A DNA stretch of 64,000 nucleotides from Patulibacter americanus DSM 16676 (GCF_000420025.1 NZ_ATUD01000003.1:1-64000); one strand, 5' to 3'. Shown: positions 24,517 to 33,531, numbered from the stretch's first letter. Numbers and translations: made by a program. Notes: a model not told the origin generated them from the sequence alone.

Positions 24517-26634
24517 GTGCGGCGCCTGACGGACCGCGTCCTGCACCACCGCCGGCTCGTCGGCGCGCTGTGGGTGCTGCTCGCGCTCGTGGGGGCGTGG
24601 GCGGCCAGCGGGATCGGCGACGCGCTCTCCCGCTCCTTCGACGCCCCGGGGCGCCCCGCGTTCCAGGCCAACCGCGAGATCGTCCGGCAGTACGGCAACG
24701 GCGGGCTCGTGGCGCCGATCGTGCTCGTCGCCGCGCCCCGCGACGGCCGGGCGAGCGACCCCGACGTGCGCGACGAGCTGCGCCAGGCCGTCGAGCGGGT
24801 GGCCGAGGCCGTGCCGCGCTCACGGGTCGCGCTGCCGACGGGTGCGACGGGCGAGGGCCTCGTCTCGCGCGACGGCCGGACCGCCGCGGCCCTCGTCCTG
24901 CCGCCGGTCGGCCGGGCCGCGCCCGACGAGAACCCCGAGGCGCTCGCGGCCGCGCGTCGCGCCGCGAAGGAGCAGCAGGTCGGCGGCGCCCCGCTGCGCG
25001 TCACCGGCATCGAGGCGCTGTCCGACGACTCCGGTGGCGGGGGCGGCATCGGCCTGCTCGCCGAGACGCTGCTCGGCGGGCTGGGCGCGCTGATCGTGCT
25101 CGCGTGGGTCTTCGCCTCGCCCCTCGCGTTCGTCCCCCTGCTCGTCGCCGCCGTGTCGATCCTCACCACCTTCGCGCTCCTGCGGCTCCTGGCCGCGGCG
25201 ACGGAGGTCTCGTTCGTGGTGCAGTTCCTCGTCGGGCTGATCGGGCTCGGGGTGGCGATCGACTACTCCCTGCTCGTCGTCTTCCGCTGGCGCGAGGAGC
25301 GCGCGCGGGGGCTGTCGGGCGACGACGCGATCGTCGCCGCGATGGGCACCGCCGGCCGCGCCGTCGCGGTCTCGGGCCTGACCGTCGCGATCGGCCTGCT
25401 GGCGCTCGTCGTCGTGCCCGTCCCGTTCATCCGCTCCATCGGCTTCGGCGGGCTGCTGATCCCGATCGTCTCGGTGGTCGCGGCGCTGACGCTCCTGCCC
25501 GTGCTGCTGGCCACGGTCGGGGAGCGGCTCGACCGCCGCTACTCCCGCCGGCACGCGGGACCCGAGGCGGCGCAGGGCGGCGCGGGCTGGACGCGGTGGT
25601 CGCGGTTCGTGGTGCGGCGGCGCTGGGCCGCGGCCGTCGCGGGGCTGCTCTTGCTCGGCGTCCTCGCGGGCGTCGCGACGACCCTGCGGCCGGGGCAGCC
25701 GTCCGTCGACGCGCTGTCCTCCGGCGGCGAGGCCCGCACCGCACTGACGCGGCTCGAGGACTCCGGCCTCGGCGCCGGGATCCTGACGCCCGTCGAGGCG
25801 CTCTCGAGCGCCGAGACCGGACCCGACGTCGGCCGGCGCCTGCGCGAGGTCGACGGCGTCGGTGGCGTCGTGGCGCCGACCGGCCCGGAGTGGCAGCGGG
25901 GCGAGACCACGGTGCAGCTCGCGCTGCCCCGGGAGGACTCCGCGGCGGACGAAGGCCGCGCGACGCTGGACCGGATCCGCGAGGTGGGACCCGAGGCCGG
26001 CGCCCGGATCGGCGGCCCGGCCGCCCAGGACCGCGACCTCACCGACGCGATCTACGCGTCGTTCCCGCTCATGGTCGCGCTGATCGCGCTCATCACGTTC
26101 GTGCTGCTCGCCCGCGCCCTGCGCTCCGTGCTGCTGCCGCTGAAGGCCGTGCTGCTCAACGTGCTCTCCGTCGGCTCCTCCTTCGGCATCGTCGTGCTCG
26201 TCTGGCAGCAGGGGTGGGGCTCCGAGCTGATCGGCGGCGTGCCCGCCACCGGCTCCATCACGACGTGGGTCCCGCTGGCGATCTTCGCCTTCCTCTACGG
26301 CCTGTCCATGGACTACGAGGTCTTCATCCTCAGCCGGATCCGCGAGGAGTACGACCGCACGGGGGACACGGACGAGGCGGTGATCGCCGGGCTCGGCCAC
26401 ACGGGACGGCTCGTGACCAGCGCCGCGCTCATCCTGTTCCTCGCGTTCGTCGCCCTCGGCGCGGCGCCGAACACCGAGATCCGGATCCTCGCCACGGGCC
26501 TCGCCGCGGGCATCCTGCTCGACGCCACGGTGGTGCGGGCCCTCGTCGTCCCCGCGCTCGTGACGCTCTTCGGCCGCGCGAACTGGTGGATGCCGGCGCG
26601 GTTGGAGCGCCTGCTGGGGCACCGCCGGGGGTAG
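24517..26634 (+). CDS. MMPL/RND-type membrane exporter
   Basis: 705-residue membrane transporter of the MMPL family, proton-driven exporters of lipids or hydrophobic drugs. Layout: TM1 (about 13-35), an extracytoplasmic loop (36-190), a bundle of TM2-6 (about 195-350) with the GVAIDYSLL motif carrying the conserved Asp-Tyr pair, a second loop, and TM8-12 (about 520-690) with GLSMDYEVFILSRIREEYDR. The two DY motifs indicate an intact proton path. Divergent from marR, whose operator lies upstream. GTG start at 24517 follows a G-rich ribosome site. Confidence 0.93.
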   Translation: MRRLTDRVLHHRRLVGALWVLLALVGAWAASGIGDALSRSFDAPGRPAFQANREIVRQYGNGGLVAPIVLVAAPRDGRASDPDVRDELRQAVERVAEAVPRSRVALPTGATGEGLVSRDGRTAAALVLPPVGRAAPDENPEALAAARRAAKEQQVGGAPLRVTGIEALSDDSGGGGGIGLLAETLLGGLGALIVLAWVFASPLAFVPLLVAAVSILTTFALLRLLAAATEVSFVVQFLVGLIGLGVAIDYSLLVVFRWREERARGLSGDDAIVAAMGTAGRAVAVSGLTVAIGLLALVVVPVPFIRSIGFGGLLIPIVSVVAALTLLPVLLATVGERLDRRYSRRHAGPEAAQGGAGWTRWSRFVVRRRWAAAVAGLLLLGVLAGVATTLRPGQPSVDALSSGGEARTALTRLEDSGLGAGILTPVEALSSAETGPDVGRRLREVDGVGGVVAPTGPEWQRGETTVQLALPREDSAADEGRATLDRIREVGPEAGARIGGPAAQDRDLTDAIYASFPLMVALIALITFVLLARALRSVLLPLKAVLLNVLSVGSSFGIVVLVWQQGWGSELIGGVPATGSITTWVPLAIFAFLYGLSMDYEVFILSRIREEYDRTGDTDEAVIAGLGHTGRLVTSAALILFLAFVALGAAPNTEIRILATGLAAGILLDATVVRALVVPALVTLFGRANWWMPARLERLLGHRRG

Positions 26635-26739
26635 GGCCTCTCGGGCTGGCGGGCGGTCCCGGCGCCCCGGTCGGCCGGCCCGGCCGTCGGCCAGCCGCAG
26701 CGCCGTCGGCCAGCCGTGGGGCCTGGGCCGGCCGCGCCG

Positions 26740-28083
26740 TCAGTCCGCGGCGACGGCGGCGCCGGCCGGTGGCACCGCGTCGTGCTCCGCGGCCCGACGC
26801 TCCGCCGCGACCCGGCGGCCGTAGTACACGGAGCCCGCCAGGCCGAGCAGGGCCGCGGCGAGGATCGGCGCCATCGCGTGCTGGGTGGTCGACGCGCCGC
26901 CCGTCCCGTCGCCGATCAGGCGGCCGATGACCAGGGCGGCGAGCACGGAGGCCGAGAAGCCGCCGCAGTTCACGAGCGCCGCCGCGGCCCCGCTGGCGGC
27001 CGGCGGCGCGGCGCGGCGGGCGAGCTCGAAGCCGATCACGGATGCGCCCGCGCCGACGCCCGTCAGCGCCAGCGCGCCGAGGAGCACGCCGCGGGGGACG
27101 GTGCCGCCGGGCCAGAGCAGCAGCACGAGCCACGCCGCGGCGGAGACGGCGGGGAAGACGAGGGCGGCGATCCGGCCGCGCCGGGCGTCGTCGCCGATCA
27201 GGAGCCCGACGAGGGGGCTCGTGACCACGAACGCCAGCGAGCCGACCAGGAGGAAGCTCGCGGCCGAGGCGCGCGTCATGTCCTGCGTGCCGGTCAGGTA
27301 CGGGACGCCCCACACCGCGCCGCAGACCATGAACGGCGTGAGGGTCGCCATGTGCACGAAGAAGCCCTGGCGCGTGGCCGGGCGCCGCCACGCGTCGGCG
27401 AGCGTGCGGCCGATCGGCTCGTGCCGGATCGCCTCGGGGACGGGGGTGTCGCCCGCGGCCGCGGCCCTTCGCCGGCGTCGGGGCCCTGGCCGGTCCTGCA
27501 CGAGCGTCAGCGGCACGACGACGAGCACGGCCGTGACCCCGGCGAGCCCGAGGAACGTGCCGCCCCAGCCCAACGTGGCGAGACTGGCCTCGAGCGGGAC
27601 CGTCGAGACGAGCTGCCCGAAGGCCCCGGCGAGGCCCGTCAGCGCGGCGAGCAGCGACTGCAGCCGCGAGGGGAACCACGCGTGGGCGAGCCGCAGCACG
27701 TTGAGGAACGTCAGGGCGTCGCCGATCCCGACGAGCGCGCGCCCCGTCAGCCCGAGGCCCATGGAGTGCGCCACGCCGAAGAGCAGCTCGCCCGTGGCCA
27801 TGAGCGCCAGGCCGATCGCGAGCGTGCGGCGCGGGCCGAAGCGGTCGGCGAGCAGCCCGGCCGGGATCTGCATCGCCAGGTAGAGGACGAGCTGCAGCGA
27901 CGTGAAGATCGCCAGGGAGCCGACGGGCACGTCGAACCGCTCCGCCGCGTCGGACCCGGCCACGCCGAGCGCCATGCGGTGCAACATCGCGACGAGGTAC
28001 GCGACCGCGCCGACGCCCCAGATCCACCACGCGCGGCGGAGCGATGGGCGCGCCGCGACGGAGGGATCGACCGAAGCTTGCAT
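26740..28083 (-). CDS. MFS transporter (12-TM class)
   Basis: 447-residue major facilitator with 12 predicted membrane segments. The A-type motif GLLADRFGPRRT follows TM2, and there is a basic central loop (PGPRRRRRA, about residue 205). The N-terminal part (LRRAWWIWGVGAVAYLVAMLHRMALGVAG) resembles the nitrate/nitrite and sugar-phosphate porter type transporters; substrate is unknown. It lies 76 bases downstream of the marR gene at 28160-28537 on the same strand, so the two may be co-transcribed. Confidence 0.9.
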   Translation of the reverse strand: MQASVDPSVAARPSLRRAWWIWGVGAVAYLVAMLHRMALGVAGSDAAERFDVPVGSLAIFTSLQLVLYLAMQIPAGLLADRFGPRRTLAIGLALMATGELLFGVAHSMGLGLTGRALVGIGDALTFLNVLRLAHAWFPSRLQSLLAALTGLAGAFGQLVSTVPLEASLATLGWGGTFLGLAGVTAVLVVVPLTLVQDRPGPRRRRRAAAAGDTPVPEAIRHEPIGRTLADAWRRPATRQGFFVHMATLTPFMVCGAVWGVPYLTGTQDMTRASAASFLLVGSLAFVVTSPLVGLLIGDDARRGRIAALVFPAVSAAAWLVLLLWPGGTVPRGVLLGALALTGVGAGASVIGFELARRAAPPAASGAAAALVNCGGFSASVLAALVIGRLIGDGTGGASTTQHAMAPILAAALLGLAGSVYYGRRVAAERRAAEHDAVPPAGAAVAAD

Positions 28084-28159
28084 CGTCAAACGTTGTACCA
28101 GCCGTCCGTGGCGGCCGGTGTGCGCCCGGGTCGCAGGCGACCGCGGTCCGCCGTCGGCG

Positions 28160-28537
28160 TCAGGCGGTGGGGGAGAGGTGCTCGTCGAGCACCCGGCGCT
28201 GCGTCGGCCGGGCCGCGGCATAGCGGTCGCGACCGTCGTCGGTGATCTGGGCGACGACGCCGCGGCGGTCGTTGCTGCACATGCAGCGCAGGACGAGGCC
28301 GTCCTTCTCCAGCCGGCCCACGACGCGCGTCGTGGCGCTCTGGCTCAGGTGCACCGCGTCGGCGAGCTCCTGGATGCGGCGCTCGTCGTCACCGGCCTCG
28401 GCGAGCCGCTCGAGGACCTCGAACTCGCTGACGGAGAGGCCGTGGCCGTCCTGCAGCTCGCGCTCCAGCGCGCACGTCGTCTCGGCGTGCTCGGCGAGCA
28501 GTCGGCGCCACCGTTCGACGGTCGGATCGGGTGCCAT
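28160..28537 (-). CDS. MarR-family transcriptional regulator
   Basis: 125-residue MarR protein with recognition region RIQELADAVHLSQSATTRVVGRLEKDGLVLR and a wing containing CMCSNDRRGV; the CxC pair in the wing could allow thiol or metal sensing, which is speculative. It is flanked by MFS genes on both sides: one downstream on the same strand and one divergent (28626). A 25-base palindrome in the divergent region is the likely binding site. A TACACT box 9 bases before the ATG suggests a near-leaderless message. Confidence 0.93.
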   Translation of the reverse strand: MAPDPTVERWRRLLAEHAETTCALERELQDGHGLSVSEFEVLERLAEAGDDERRIQELADAVHLSQSATTRVVGRLEKDGLVLRCMCSNDRRGVVAQITDDGRDRYAAARPTQRRVLDEHLSPTA

Positions 28538-28546
28538 GACCGCCAG

Positions 28547-28552
28547 AGTGTA
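28547..28552 (-). promoter_or_regulatory. Putative -10 (TACACT) of marR
   Basis: Minus-strand TACACT 9 bases before ATG 28537; about 35 bases from the palindrome at 28587-28611. Confidence 0.45.
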
Positions 28553-28586
28553 GCGCCGCTGCGGGTATCGATGCGTTCACAGCTTC

Positions 28587-28611
28587 TGCACACGCATTGA
28601 ATGCGTCTGCA
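28587..28611. promoter_or_regulatory. 25-bp MarR-type operator palindrome
   Basis: ACGCATT and AATGCGT arms around a central G (28599), extended outward by TGCA on both sides with one mismatch per arm. It ends where the TATACT -10 of the exporter begins, so bound repressor would block RNA polymerase. A further half-site ATGCGTT lies at 28571-28577. Confidence 0.8.
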
Positions 28612-28617
28612 TATACT
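28612..28617 (+). promoter_or_regulatory. Putative -10 (TATACT) of the MFS exporter gene
   Basis: TATACT 8 bases before ATG 28626, immediately next to the operator palindrome; no ribosome site is present. Confidence 0.65.
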
Positions 28618-28625
28618 TCCGCCGC

Positions 28626-30185
28626 ATGGCATCTCCTCCTCCCGCACCATCGGGCCGCGTCGGCAGCACGAACGACGCCGCCCGGAACCCGTCCTCCGCG
28701 TCGTCGCCGCCCGGCGGCGACGCGGGCAACGGCCCCGGCCACCCCGCCCACGTCACCGGCGAGCACTGGGACGCCCGCGTCTGGGCCGCGCTCATCGTCC
28801 TCTGCGGCGCCCTCTTCCTCGACGGCCTCGACGTCTCCATGGTCGGCGTCGCGCTGCCGTCCATCGCCCAGGACCTCGACCTCGCGCCCGGCACGCTCCA
28901 GTGGGTCGTCTCGGGCTACGTGCTCGGCTACGGCGGCCTGCTGCTCCTCGGCGGTCGCGCCGCCGACCTGCTCGGCCGCCGCCGCGTCTTCCTCGTCGCG
29001 CTGGCCGTCTTCGCGGTCGCCTCGCTGCTCGGCGCGCTCGTCGACGACGGCACGCTGCTGATCGCGACGCGCTTCGTGAAGGGCGTCGCCGCCGCGTTCA
29101 CCGCGCCCGCCGGCCTGTCCATCATCACCACGACGTTCGCGGAGGGCCCGGCCCGCAACCGCGCGCTCTCCATCTACGCCGCGTGCGGCGCGAGCGGGTT
29201 CTCCCTCGGCCTCGTCTTCGGCGGGCTGCTGACCGAGCTCGGCTGGCGCTACACGTTCCTGCTGCCCGCCCCGATCGCGGTCATCCTCGTGGTCGTCGCC
29301 GCCCGCACGATCCCGCGCGACCGGCCCGACGACACGCAGCACAACCACTACGACCTCGCGGGTGCGGGAACGATCACCGGCGCGATGCTGCTGCTCGTCT
29401 ACGCGGTCGTCGAGGCCCCGGCGCAGGGCTGGCTCGACCCGGTCACGCTCGGCACGTTCGCCCTCAGCGCCCTGCTGCTCGCCGCGTTCGTCCGCATCGA
29501 GACGCGCTCGGCCCACCCGCTCGTCCGCCTGGGTGTGCTGCGCGCCGGCCACATCGTGCACGCCAACCTCGGCGCGATGGTGGTCTTCGGCTCGTACGTC
29601 GGCTTCCAGTTCCTCGGCACCCTCTACCTGCAGGACGCCCTGGGCTGGTCGCCGCTGGAGACCGCGCTCGCCTTCCTGCCGGCGGGCCTGCTGGTGGCCT
29701 TCGGCGCGCCCCGCACCGGCGCACTGGTCGACCGCGTCGGCACGGCACCCGTGATCCTCGCCGGACTCGTCGCGTTCGTCGGCGCCTACGCGCTGTTCCT
29801 CCGCGCGGATTCCTCGCCCTCCTACGTCGTGACCCTCCTGCCGACGATGCTGCTGCTCGGCATCGGCTTCGCGCTCTGCTTCCCGGCGCTGAACATGCAG
29901 GCCACCGCGGGCATCGCGGACGACGAGCAGGGCCTGGCCTCCGGCCTCGTCAACACGAGCTTCCAGCTCGGCGGCGCACTCGTCCTCGCCCTCGTCACCG
30001 CGGTCGTCAGCGGCCGGACGGAGGGCGGCAACCAGGCCGCCGGCGTGCTCGACGCGCTGACCCCCGCCACGCTGCTCGTCGCCGGCGTCGCGCTCCTCGG
30101 CGTGCTGGCCACGGTGATCGCCCTGCGGCCCCGGGCCCGCGCGGCGGCCGCGCAGGCCGGGGTGGCCGCGGGCGCGGCGGACTGA
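28626..30185 (+). CDS. MFS drug exporter, EmrB/QacA (14-TM) type
   Basis: 519-residue transporter with 14 predicted membrane segments. It has LDGLDVSMVGVALPSIAQDL in TM1, motif A GGRAADLLGRRRVFL, and motif C-like GASGFSLGLVFGGLLTELGWRYTF in TM5, marking the DHA2 drug:proton antiporter family. The first 40 residues are a disordered Pro/Ser/Gly extension. Control by the divergent MarR at 28160-28537 is strongly suggested by the palindrome abutting its promoter. Substrate is unknown. A related exporter is at 51643-53136. Confidence 0.93.
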   Translation: MASPPPAPSGRVGSTNDAARNPSSASSPPGGDAGNGPGHPAHVTGEHWDARVWAALIVLCGALFLDGLDVSMVGVALPSIAQDLDLAPGTLQWVVSGYVLGYGGLLLLGGRAADLLGRRRVFLVALAVFAVASLLGALVDDGTLLIATRFVKGVAAAFTAPAGLSIITTTFAEGPARNRALSIYAACGASGFSLGLVFGGLLTELGWRYTFLLPAPIAVILVVVAARTIPRDRPDDTQHNHYDLAGAGTITGAMLLLVYAVVEAPAQGWLDPVTLGTFALSALLLAAFVRIETRSAHPLVRLGVLRAGHIVHANLGAMVVFGSYVGFQFLGTLYLQDALGWSPLETALAFLPAGLLVAFGAPRTGALVDRVGTAPVILAGLVAFVGAYALFLRADSSPSYVVTLLPTMLLLGIGFALCFPALNMQATAGIADDEQGLASGLVNTSFQLGGALVLALVTAVVSGRTEGGNQAAGVLDALTPATLLVAGVALLGVLATVIALRPRARAAAAQAGVAAGAAD

Positions 30186-30202
30186 CGAGCGGAGTCGCCC
30201 GC

Positions 30203-31657
30203 TCAGCCCCCGGCGGACGCCCGCACGAACCGCGCCGCGGCCCCCGGGAACGCCGCCCAGTGCGTGTGCAGGTAGCTCGCGTGCACCGTCGGGGTGGCCA
30301 TGCCCTCGCTCCGCTCCCGCCCGCGCGAGCGCAGGGCCCAGGCCGGCGGGTCCGTCGTCTCGGGCGTGACGGTGGAGTAGTGGAACTCGTGGCCGCGGAC
30401 GGCAGCGCCGGCCTCCCACAGCGGGGAGTCCGCGCCGGCCGTGGCCTCGCGGTAGCCCAGGGTCAGGCGCTTGCCCAGCCGGCCCTCGCCGGGCAGCACG
30501 CCGCACATCTCGTGGCCGTCCAGGCTGCGGCCGAGGTAGAGCAGGCCGCCGCACTCCGCGGCGATCGGCCGGCCCGCCGCGGCGTGCGCGGCGACCGCGG
30601 CACGCATCGGCGCGTTCGCGGCCAGTGCCTCGCCGTGCTCCTCCGGGAACCCGCCGCCGAGGTACAGCCCGTCCGTGCCCTCGGGCAGCGCGGCGTCGCC
30701 GAGCGGGTCGAAGGGGACGAGCTCGGCGCCCGCGGCCCGCAGCAGCTCGAGGTTCTCCGCGTAGCGGAACGTGAAGGCCGCGCCGGCGGCGTAGGCGACG
30801 ACGGGGGCGGCGCCCGTGGCGGCGTGGCGGACGGGGTCGGGCACGGCCGCCAACGCCCGCTCGCCCCGCGGCGCCGAACCTGCGCCCGCGGCCCGCGCGG
30901 CCGTCCCGGCGTCGGCGGCCAGTGCGGCCACCGGGTCCCAGGCCGTCGCGTGCAGGTCGGGAGCGCCCCGGGCGATGCGGTGCAGCGCCTCGAGGTCGCA
31001 GCCCTCCGCGATCCGCTCGGCGAGCACCGCCTGCGCCCCGCGGGCGCGGGCGTCGCGCTCGTCGACGGGCACGAGCCCCAGGTGGCGCGACGGGGTCTCG
31101 ACGCGCTCGTCGCGGGTCAACGCGCCGAGCACGGGCACGCCGATGGGCTCGAGCGCCTCGCGCAGCAGGTCGGCGTGGAAGCTCGAGCCGACCTTGTTCA
31201 GGATCACCCCGGCGATGTCGACCCCGAGGTCGTAGTGCTTGTAGCCCAGGACGAGCGCCGCGACCGAGCGCGCCATGGACGCGGCGTCGACGACGAGCAC
31301 GACGGGGGAGCGGGTGAGCTTGGCGACGTGCGCGGTCGACGCGAGCTCGCCGCGGCCGGAGGCGCCGTCGTAGAGCCCCATCACGCCCTCGACGATCGCG
31401 AGGTCGGCCGGGGTCCCGTCCGCGCACGCGTGGGCGAGCAGCCCGGGGACGAGCTCCGGTCCCGACAGGAACGCGTCGAGGTTGCGCGCCGGGCGCCCCG
31501 TCGCGAGCGCGTGGTAGCTCGGGTCGATGAAGTCCGGCCCGACCTTGGCGCCCTGCACCGTCAGGCCTCGGGCCGTGAAGGCGGCCATCAGCCCGGACGC
31601 GACGGTGGTCTTGCCGGCCCCCGAGGTGGTGCCGGCGATCACGAGGCGAGCGGTCAC
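30203..31657 (-). CDS. cobB: Cobyrinate/hydrogenobyrinate a,c-diamide synthase
   Basis: 484-residue ATP- and glutamine-dependent amidotransferase that amidates the a and c side chains of the corrin. The N-terminal part has P-loop IAGTTSGAGKTT, KVGPDFIDPSYH and EGVMGLYDG. The C-terminal class I glutaminase domain has AECGGLLYLG (nucleophile Cys) and YLHTHWAAFP. The GTG at 31657 starts just before the P-loop strand and has a TACGGT box 7 bases upstream; a longer frame upstream is not supported. It stands alone. Confidence 0.95.
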   Translation of the reverse strand: MTARLVIAGTTSGAGKTTVASGLMAAFTARGLTVQGAKVGPDFIDPSYHALATGRPARNLDAFLSGPELVPGLLAHACADGTPADLAIVEGVMGLYDGASGRGELASTAHVAKLTRSPVVLVVDAASMARSVAALVLGYKHYDLGVDIAGVILNKVGSSFHADLLREALEPIGVPVLGALTRDERVETPSRHLGLVPVDERDARARGAQAVLAERIAEGCDLEALHRIARGAPDLHATAWDPVAALAADAGTAARAAGAGSAPRGERALAAVPDPVRHAATGAAPVVAYAAGAAFTFRYAENLELLRAAGAELVPFDPLGDAALPEGTDGLYLGGGFPEEHGEALAANAPMRAAVAAHAAAGRPIAAECGGLLYLGRSLDGHEMCGVLPGEGRLGKRLTLGYREATAGADSPLWEAGAAVRGHEFHYSTVTPETTDPPAWALRSRGRERSEGMATPTVHASYLHTHWAAFPGAAARFVRASAGG

Positions 31658-31664
31658 CGGGCGG

Positions 31665-31670
31665 ACCGTA
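31665..31670 (-). promoter_or_regulatory. Putative -10 (TACGGT) of cobB
   Basis: Minus-strand TACGGT 7 bases before GTG 31657. Confidence 0.5.
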
Positions 31671-31711
31671 TCCCTCGCCGGTGGCCGCCCGTCGGCCGCC
31701 CGTCGGCGCGC

Positions 31712-31717
31712 GATACT
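31712..31717 (+). promoter_or_regulatory. Putative -10 (GATACT) of the VOC gene
   Basis: GATACT 6 bases before GTG 31724. It is divergent from the cobB promoter in a 66-base gap. Confidence 0.4.
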
Positions 31718-31723
31718 CGCGCC

Positions 31724-32074
31724 GTGCCCGTCGTGCGGATCGTCCCCAACCTCCACGCGGAGGACCCGAGCGTCGGTCGCGGGTTCTACGCGGACGTCCT
31801 CGGCATGGAGGTCGTCATGGACCACGGGTGGATCACGACCTTCGCCGTGCCGGGCGACCAGGGCGTGCAGCTGAGCGTGATGGCCGACGACGCCTCGGCC
31901 CCCGTCGCGCCCGCCGTCTCGATCGAGGTGGACGACGTCGACGCGGTCCACGCCGAGGCGGTGCGCCGCGGCCTGGAGATCGTCCACCCGCTGACGGACG
32001 AGCCGTGGGGCGTCCGGCGGTTCCTGCTGCGCGATCCGACCGGCGCCGTCGTCAACGTGCTCGGCCACCCGTGA
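31724..32074 (+). CDS. VOC-superfamily (glyoxalase/bleomycin resistance-like) protein
   Basis: 116-residue VOC fold protein with one beta-alpha-beta-beta-beta module pair (IVPNLHAEDPSVGRGFYADVLGMEVV; RRFLLRDPTGAVVNVLGH). The acidic and His positions that bind metal in glyoxalases are partly present (HAED, DPTG). It may be a lyase, dioxygenase-like or ligand-binding protein; no substrate can be assigned. It is translationally coupled to the GNAT gene by GTGA. Confidence 0.85.
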   Translation: MPVVRIVPNLHAEDPSVGRGFYADVLGMEVVMDHGWITTFAVPGDQGVQLSVMADDASAPVAPAVSIEVDDVDAVHAEAVRRGLEIVHPLTDEPWGVRRFLLRDPTGAVVNVLGHP

Positions 32075-32544
32075 GCCCGATCGCCGTCCGTCCGCTGCGC
32101 CCCGACGACCGCGAGGCGTGGCGCGCGCTGTACCGCGGGTACGGCGACTTCTACGCGCGGCCGAAGTCCGACACCGACCTCGACGCGCTCTGGGCCCGCA
32201 CGCAGGGTCCGGGCGCCGAGATCGAGGTCTTCGTCGCCACGGACGCCGGCGACCGCCCGATCGGCCTCGCGCACGTCCGGGAGTTCGCGTGGCCACTCGC
32301 GGGCACGACGGGCCTCTACCTCGACGACCTCTTCGTCGACCCGGAGGCCCGGGGGACGGGGGCGGGCCGGGCCCTGCTCGCGCACCTGCGGGTCCTCGCC
32401 CACGAGCGCGGCCTCGGCGTCGTCCGCTGGATCACCCGCGACGACAACGCCACGGCCCGCGCGCTCTACGACAGCGTCGCGACGGCGACGCCGTTCGTCA
32501 CCTACGACATGGCACCGGCACCGGAGAGCTCCGGGACGGCCTGA
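32071..32544 (+). CDS. GNAT-family N-acetyltransferase
   Basis: 157-residue acetyltransferase. The acetyl-CoA loop is VDPEARGTGAGRALLAHL, preceded by GLYLDDLFV and followed by the ITRDDNATARALYDSV helix, as in GNAT enzymes of small-molecule type. The GTG start overlaps the VOC stop, so the two are likely expressed together. Its last 43 bases overlap the convergent SDR gene. Confidence 0.9.
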   Translation: MSPIAVRPLRPDDREAWRALYRGYGDFYARPKSDTDLDALWARTQGPGAEIEVFVATDAGDRPIGLAHVREFAWPLAGTTGLYLDDLFVDPEARGTGAGRALLAHLRVLAHERGLGVVRWITRDDNATARALYDSVATATPFVTYDMAPAPESSGTA

Positions 32545-33443
32545 CCGAGGGGGAACGTCACGCCGGTGAGCTCCTCCGAGACGGTCCACAGGCGCCGCTG
32601 GACCTCCGCGTCGTGGGAGTCGGGGCTCGAGGTCACGAGCTTCGGGTAGCCCCGGATCTCCCGGCGGTCGTCGGGGCCGTAGTACTGCCCGCCGGCGACG
32701 GCCGGATCGGTGGCGGCGCGCAGGGTCGGCAGGGCGCCCATCTCGGGCTTCTGAGTGAAGAAGGGGGCGAGCCAGGTGATGGGCAGGCGGAACACGGCGG
32801 GCGTGTTGCGGGTCAGCTCCGTGTTCGACATGCCGGGGTGGGCGGCGACCGCGACGGTGGTGCCGTGCGCGGCGAGCCGGCGCTGCAGCTCGTACGTGAA
32901 CAGCAGGTTGGCGAGCTTGGACTGGCCGTAGGCGCCCATGCGGCTGTACGAGCGCTCCCACTGCAGGTCGTCGAAGTGGATGGCGGCCCGGATGCGGTGG
33001 CCCGTGCTGCTGACCGTCACGACGCGGGAGCCGGGGACGGGCAGGAGCTGGTTCAGCAGCAGGCCGGTCAGGGCGAAGTGGCCCACGTGGTTCGTGCCGA
33101 AGTGCAGCTCGAAGCCGTCGGCGGTGGTCTGCTTCGGGGGGTACATCACGCCCGCGTTGTTGATGAGGAGGTCGATGCGCGGGTGGGCGGCGCGCAGGTC
33201 GACGGCCGCGGACCGGATCGAGTCCAGGGACGCCAGGTCCAGGGCCTGGACGGTGACGTCGCCCGCGATGCGGGCGGCGGCCTCCCGGCCCTTCTCGACG
33301 TTGCGGACCGCCATGACCACCGTCGCCCCGCGTTCGGCGAGCATCCGCGCCGTCTCGAACCCCAGCCCGGTGTTGGCGCCGGTGACGATCGCCACCCGCC
33401 CGTGCTGATCGGGGATCTCGTGTGCTGTCCAGTCGTTGCTCAT
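32502..33443 (-). CDS. Short-chain dehydrogenase/reductase (retinol dehydrogenase/WWOX-like)
   Basis: 313-residue classical SDR. It has the NAD(P)-binding TGANTGLGFETARML, NNAGVM, VVTVSSTGH and the catalytic Tyr-Lys in YGQSKLANLL, with the catalytic Ser in VSST. An AGGAG ribosome site 7 bases before ATG 33443 fixes the start. It is divergent from a TetR regulator; three related motifs in the 101-base gap suggest TetR control. The 3' end overlaps the GNAT gene by 43 bases, a tail-to-tail overlap. Substrate unknown. Confidence 0.93.
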   Translation of the reverse strand: MSNDWTAHEIPDQHGRVAIVTGANTGLGFETARMLAERGATVVMAVRNVEKGREAAARIAGDVTVQALDLASLDSIRSAAVDLRAAHPRIDLLINNAGVMYPPKQTTADGFELHFGTNHVGHFALTGLLLNQLLPVPGSRVVTVSSTGHRIRAAIHFDDLQWERSYSRMGAYGQSKLANLLFTYELQRRLAAHGTTVAVAAHPGMSNTELTRNTPAVFRLPITWLAPFFTQKPEMGALPTLRAATDPAVAGGQYYGPDDRREIRGYPKLVTSSPDSHDAEVQRRLWTVSEELTGVTFPLGQAVPELSGAGAMS

Positions 33444-33459
33444 GCCGCTTCTCCTAACG

Positions 33460-33527
33460 AACCATCGGTCTGTTCTGCTCCGGACAGTAAGAGACCGGCG
33501 GTCCGCTGTCAAGGGACCGGTGGTCTG
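33460..33527. promoter_or_regulatory. Three-copy TetR operator cluster
   Basis: The word AGACCRNYGGTY occurs three times: minus strand at 33460-33472 (CAGACCGATGGTT), plus strand at 33491-33504 (GAGACCGGCGGTCC) and minus strand at 33514-33527 (CAGACCACCGGTCC). The last lies just before the TetR -10, and the first just before the SDR ribosome site, so one protein could control both directions. Confidence 0.65.
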
Positions 33528-33531
33528 TAGC

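Noticed and set aside
24413..24529. Short ORF (about 38 codons) starting with ATG between marR and the MMPL gene
   Set aside because: Its start lies beside the operator palindrome and its product is low complexity; no ribosome site. Could be a leader peptide, but nothing supports it.
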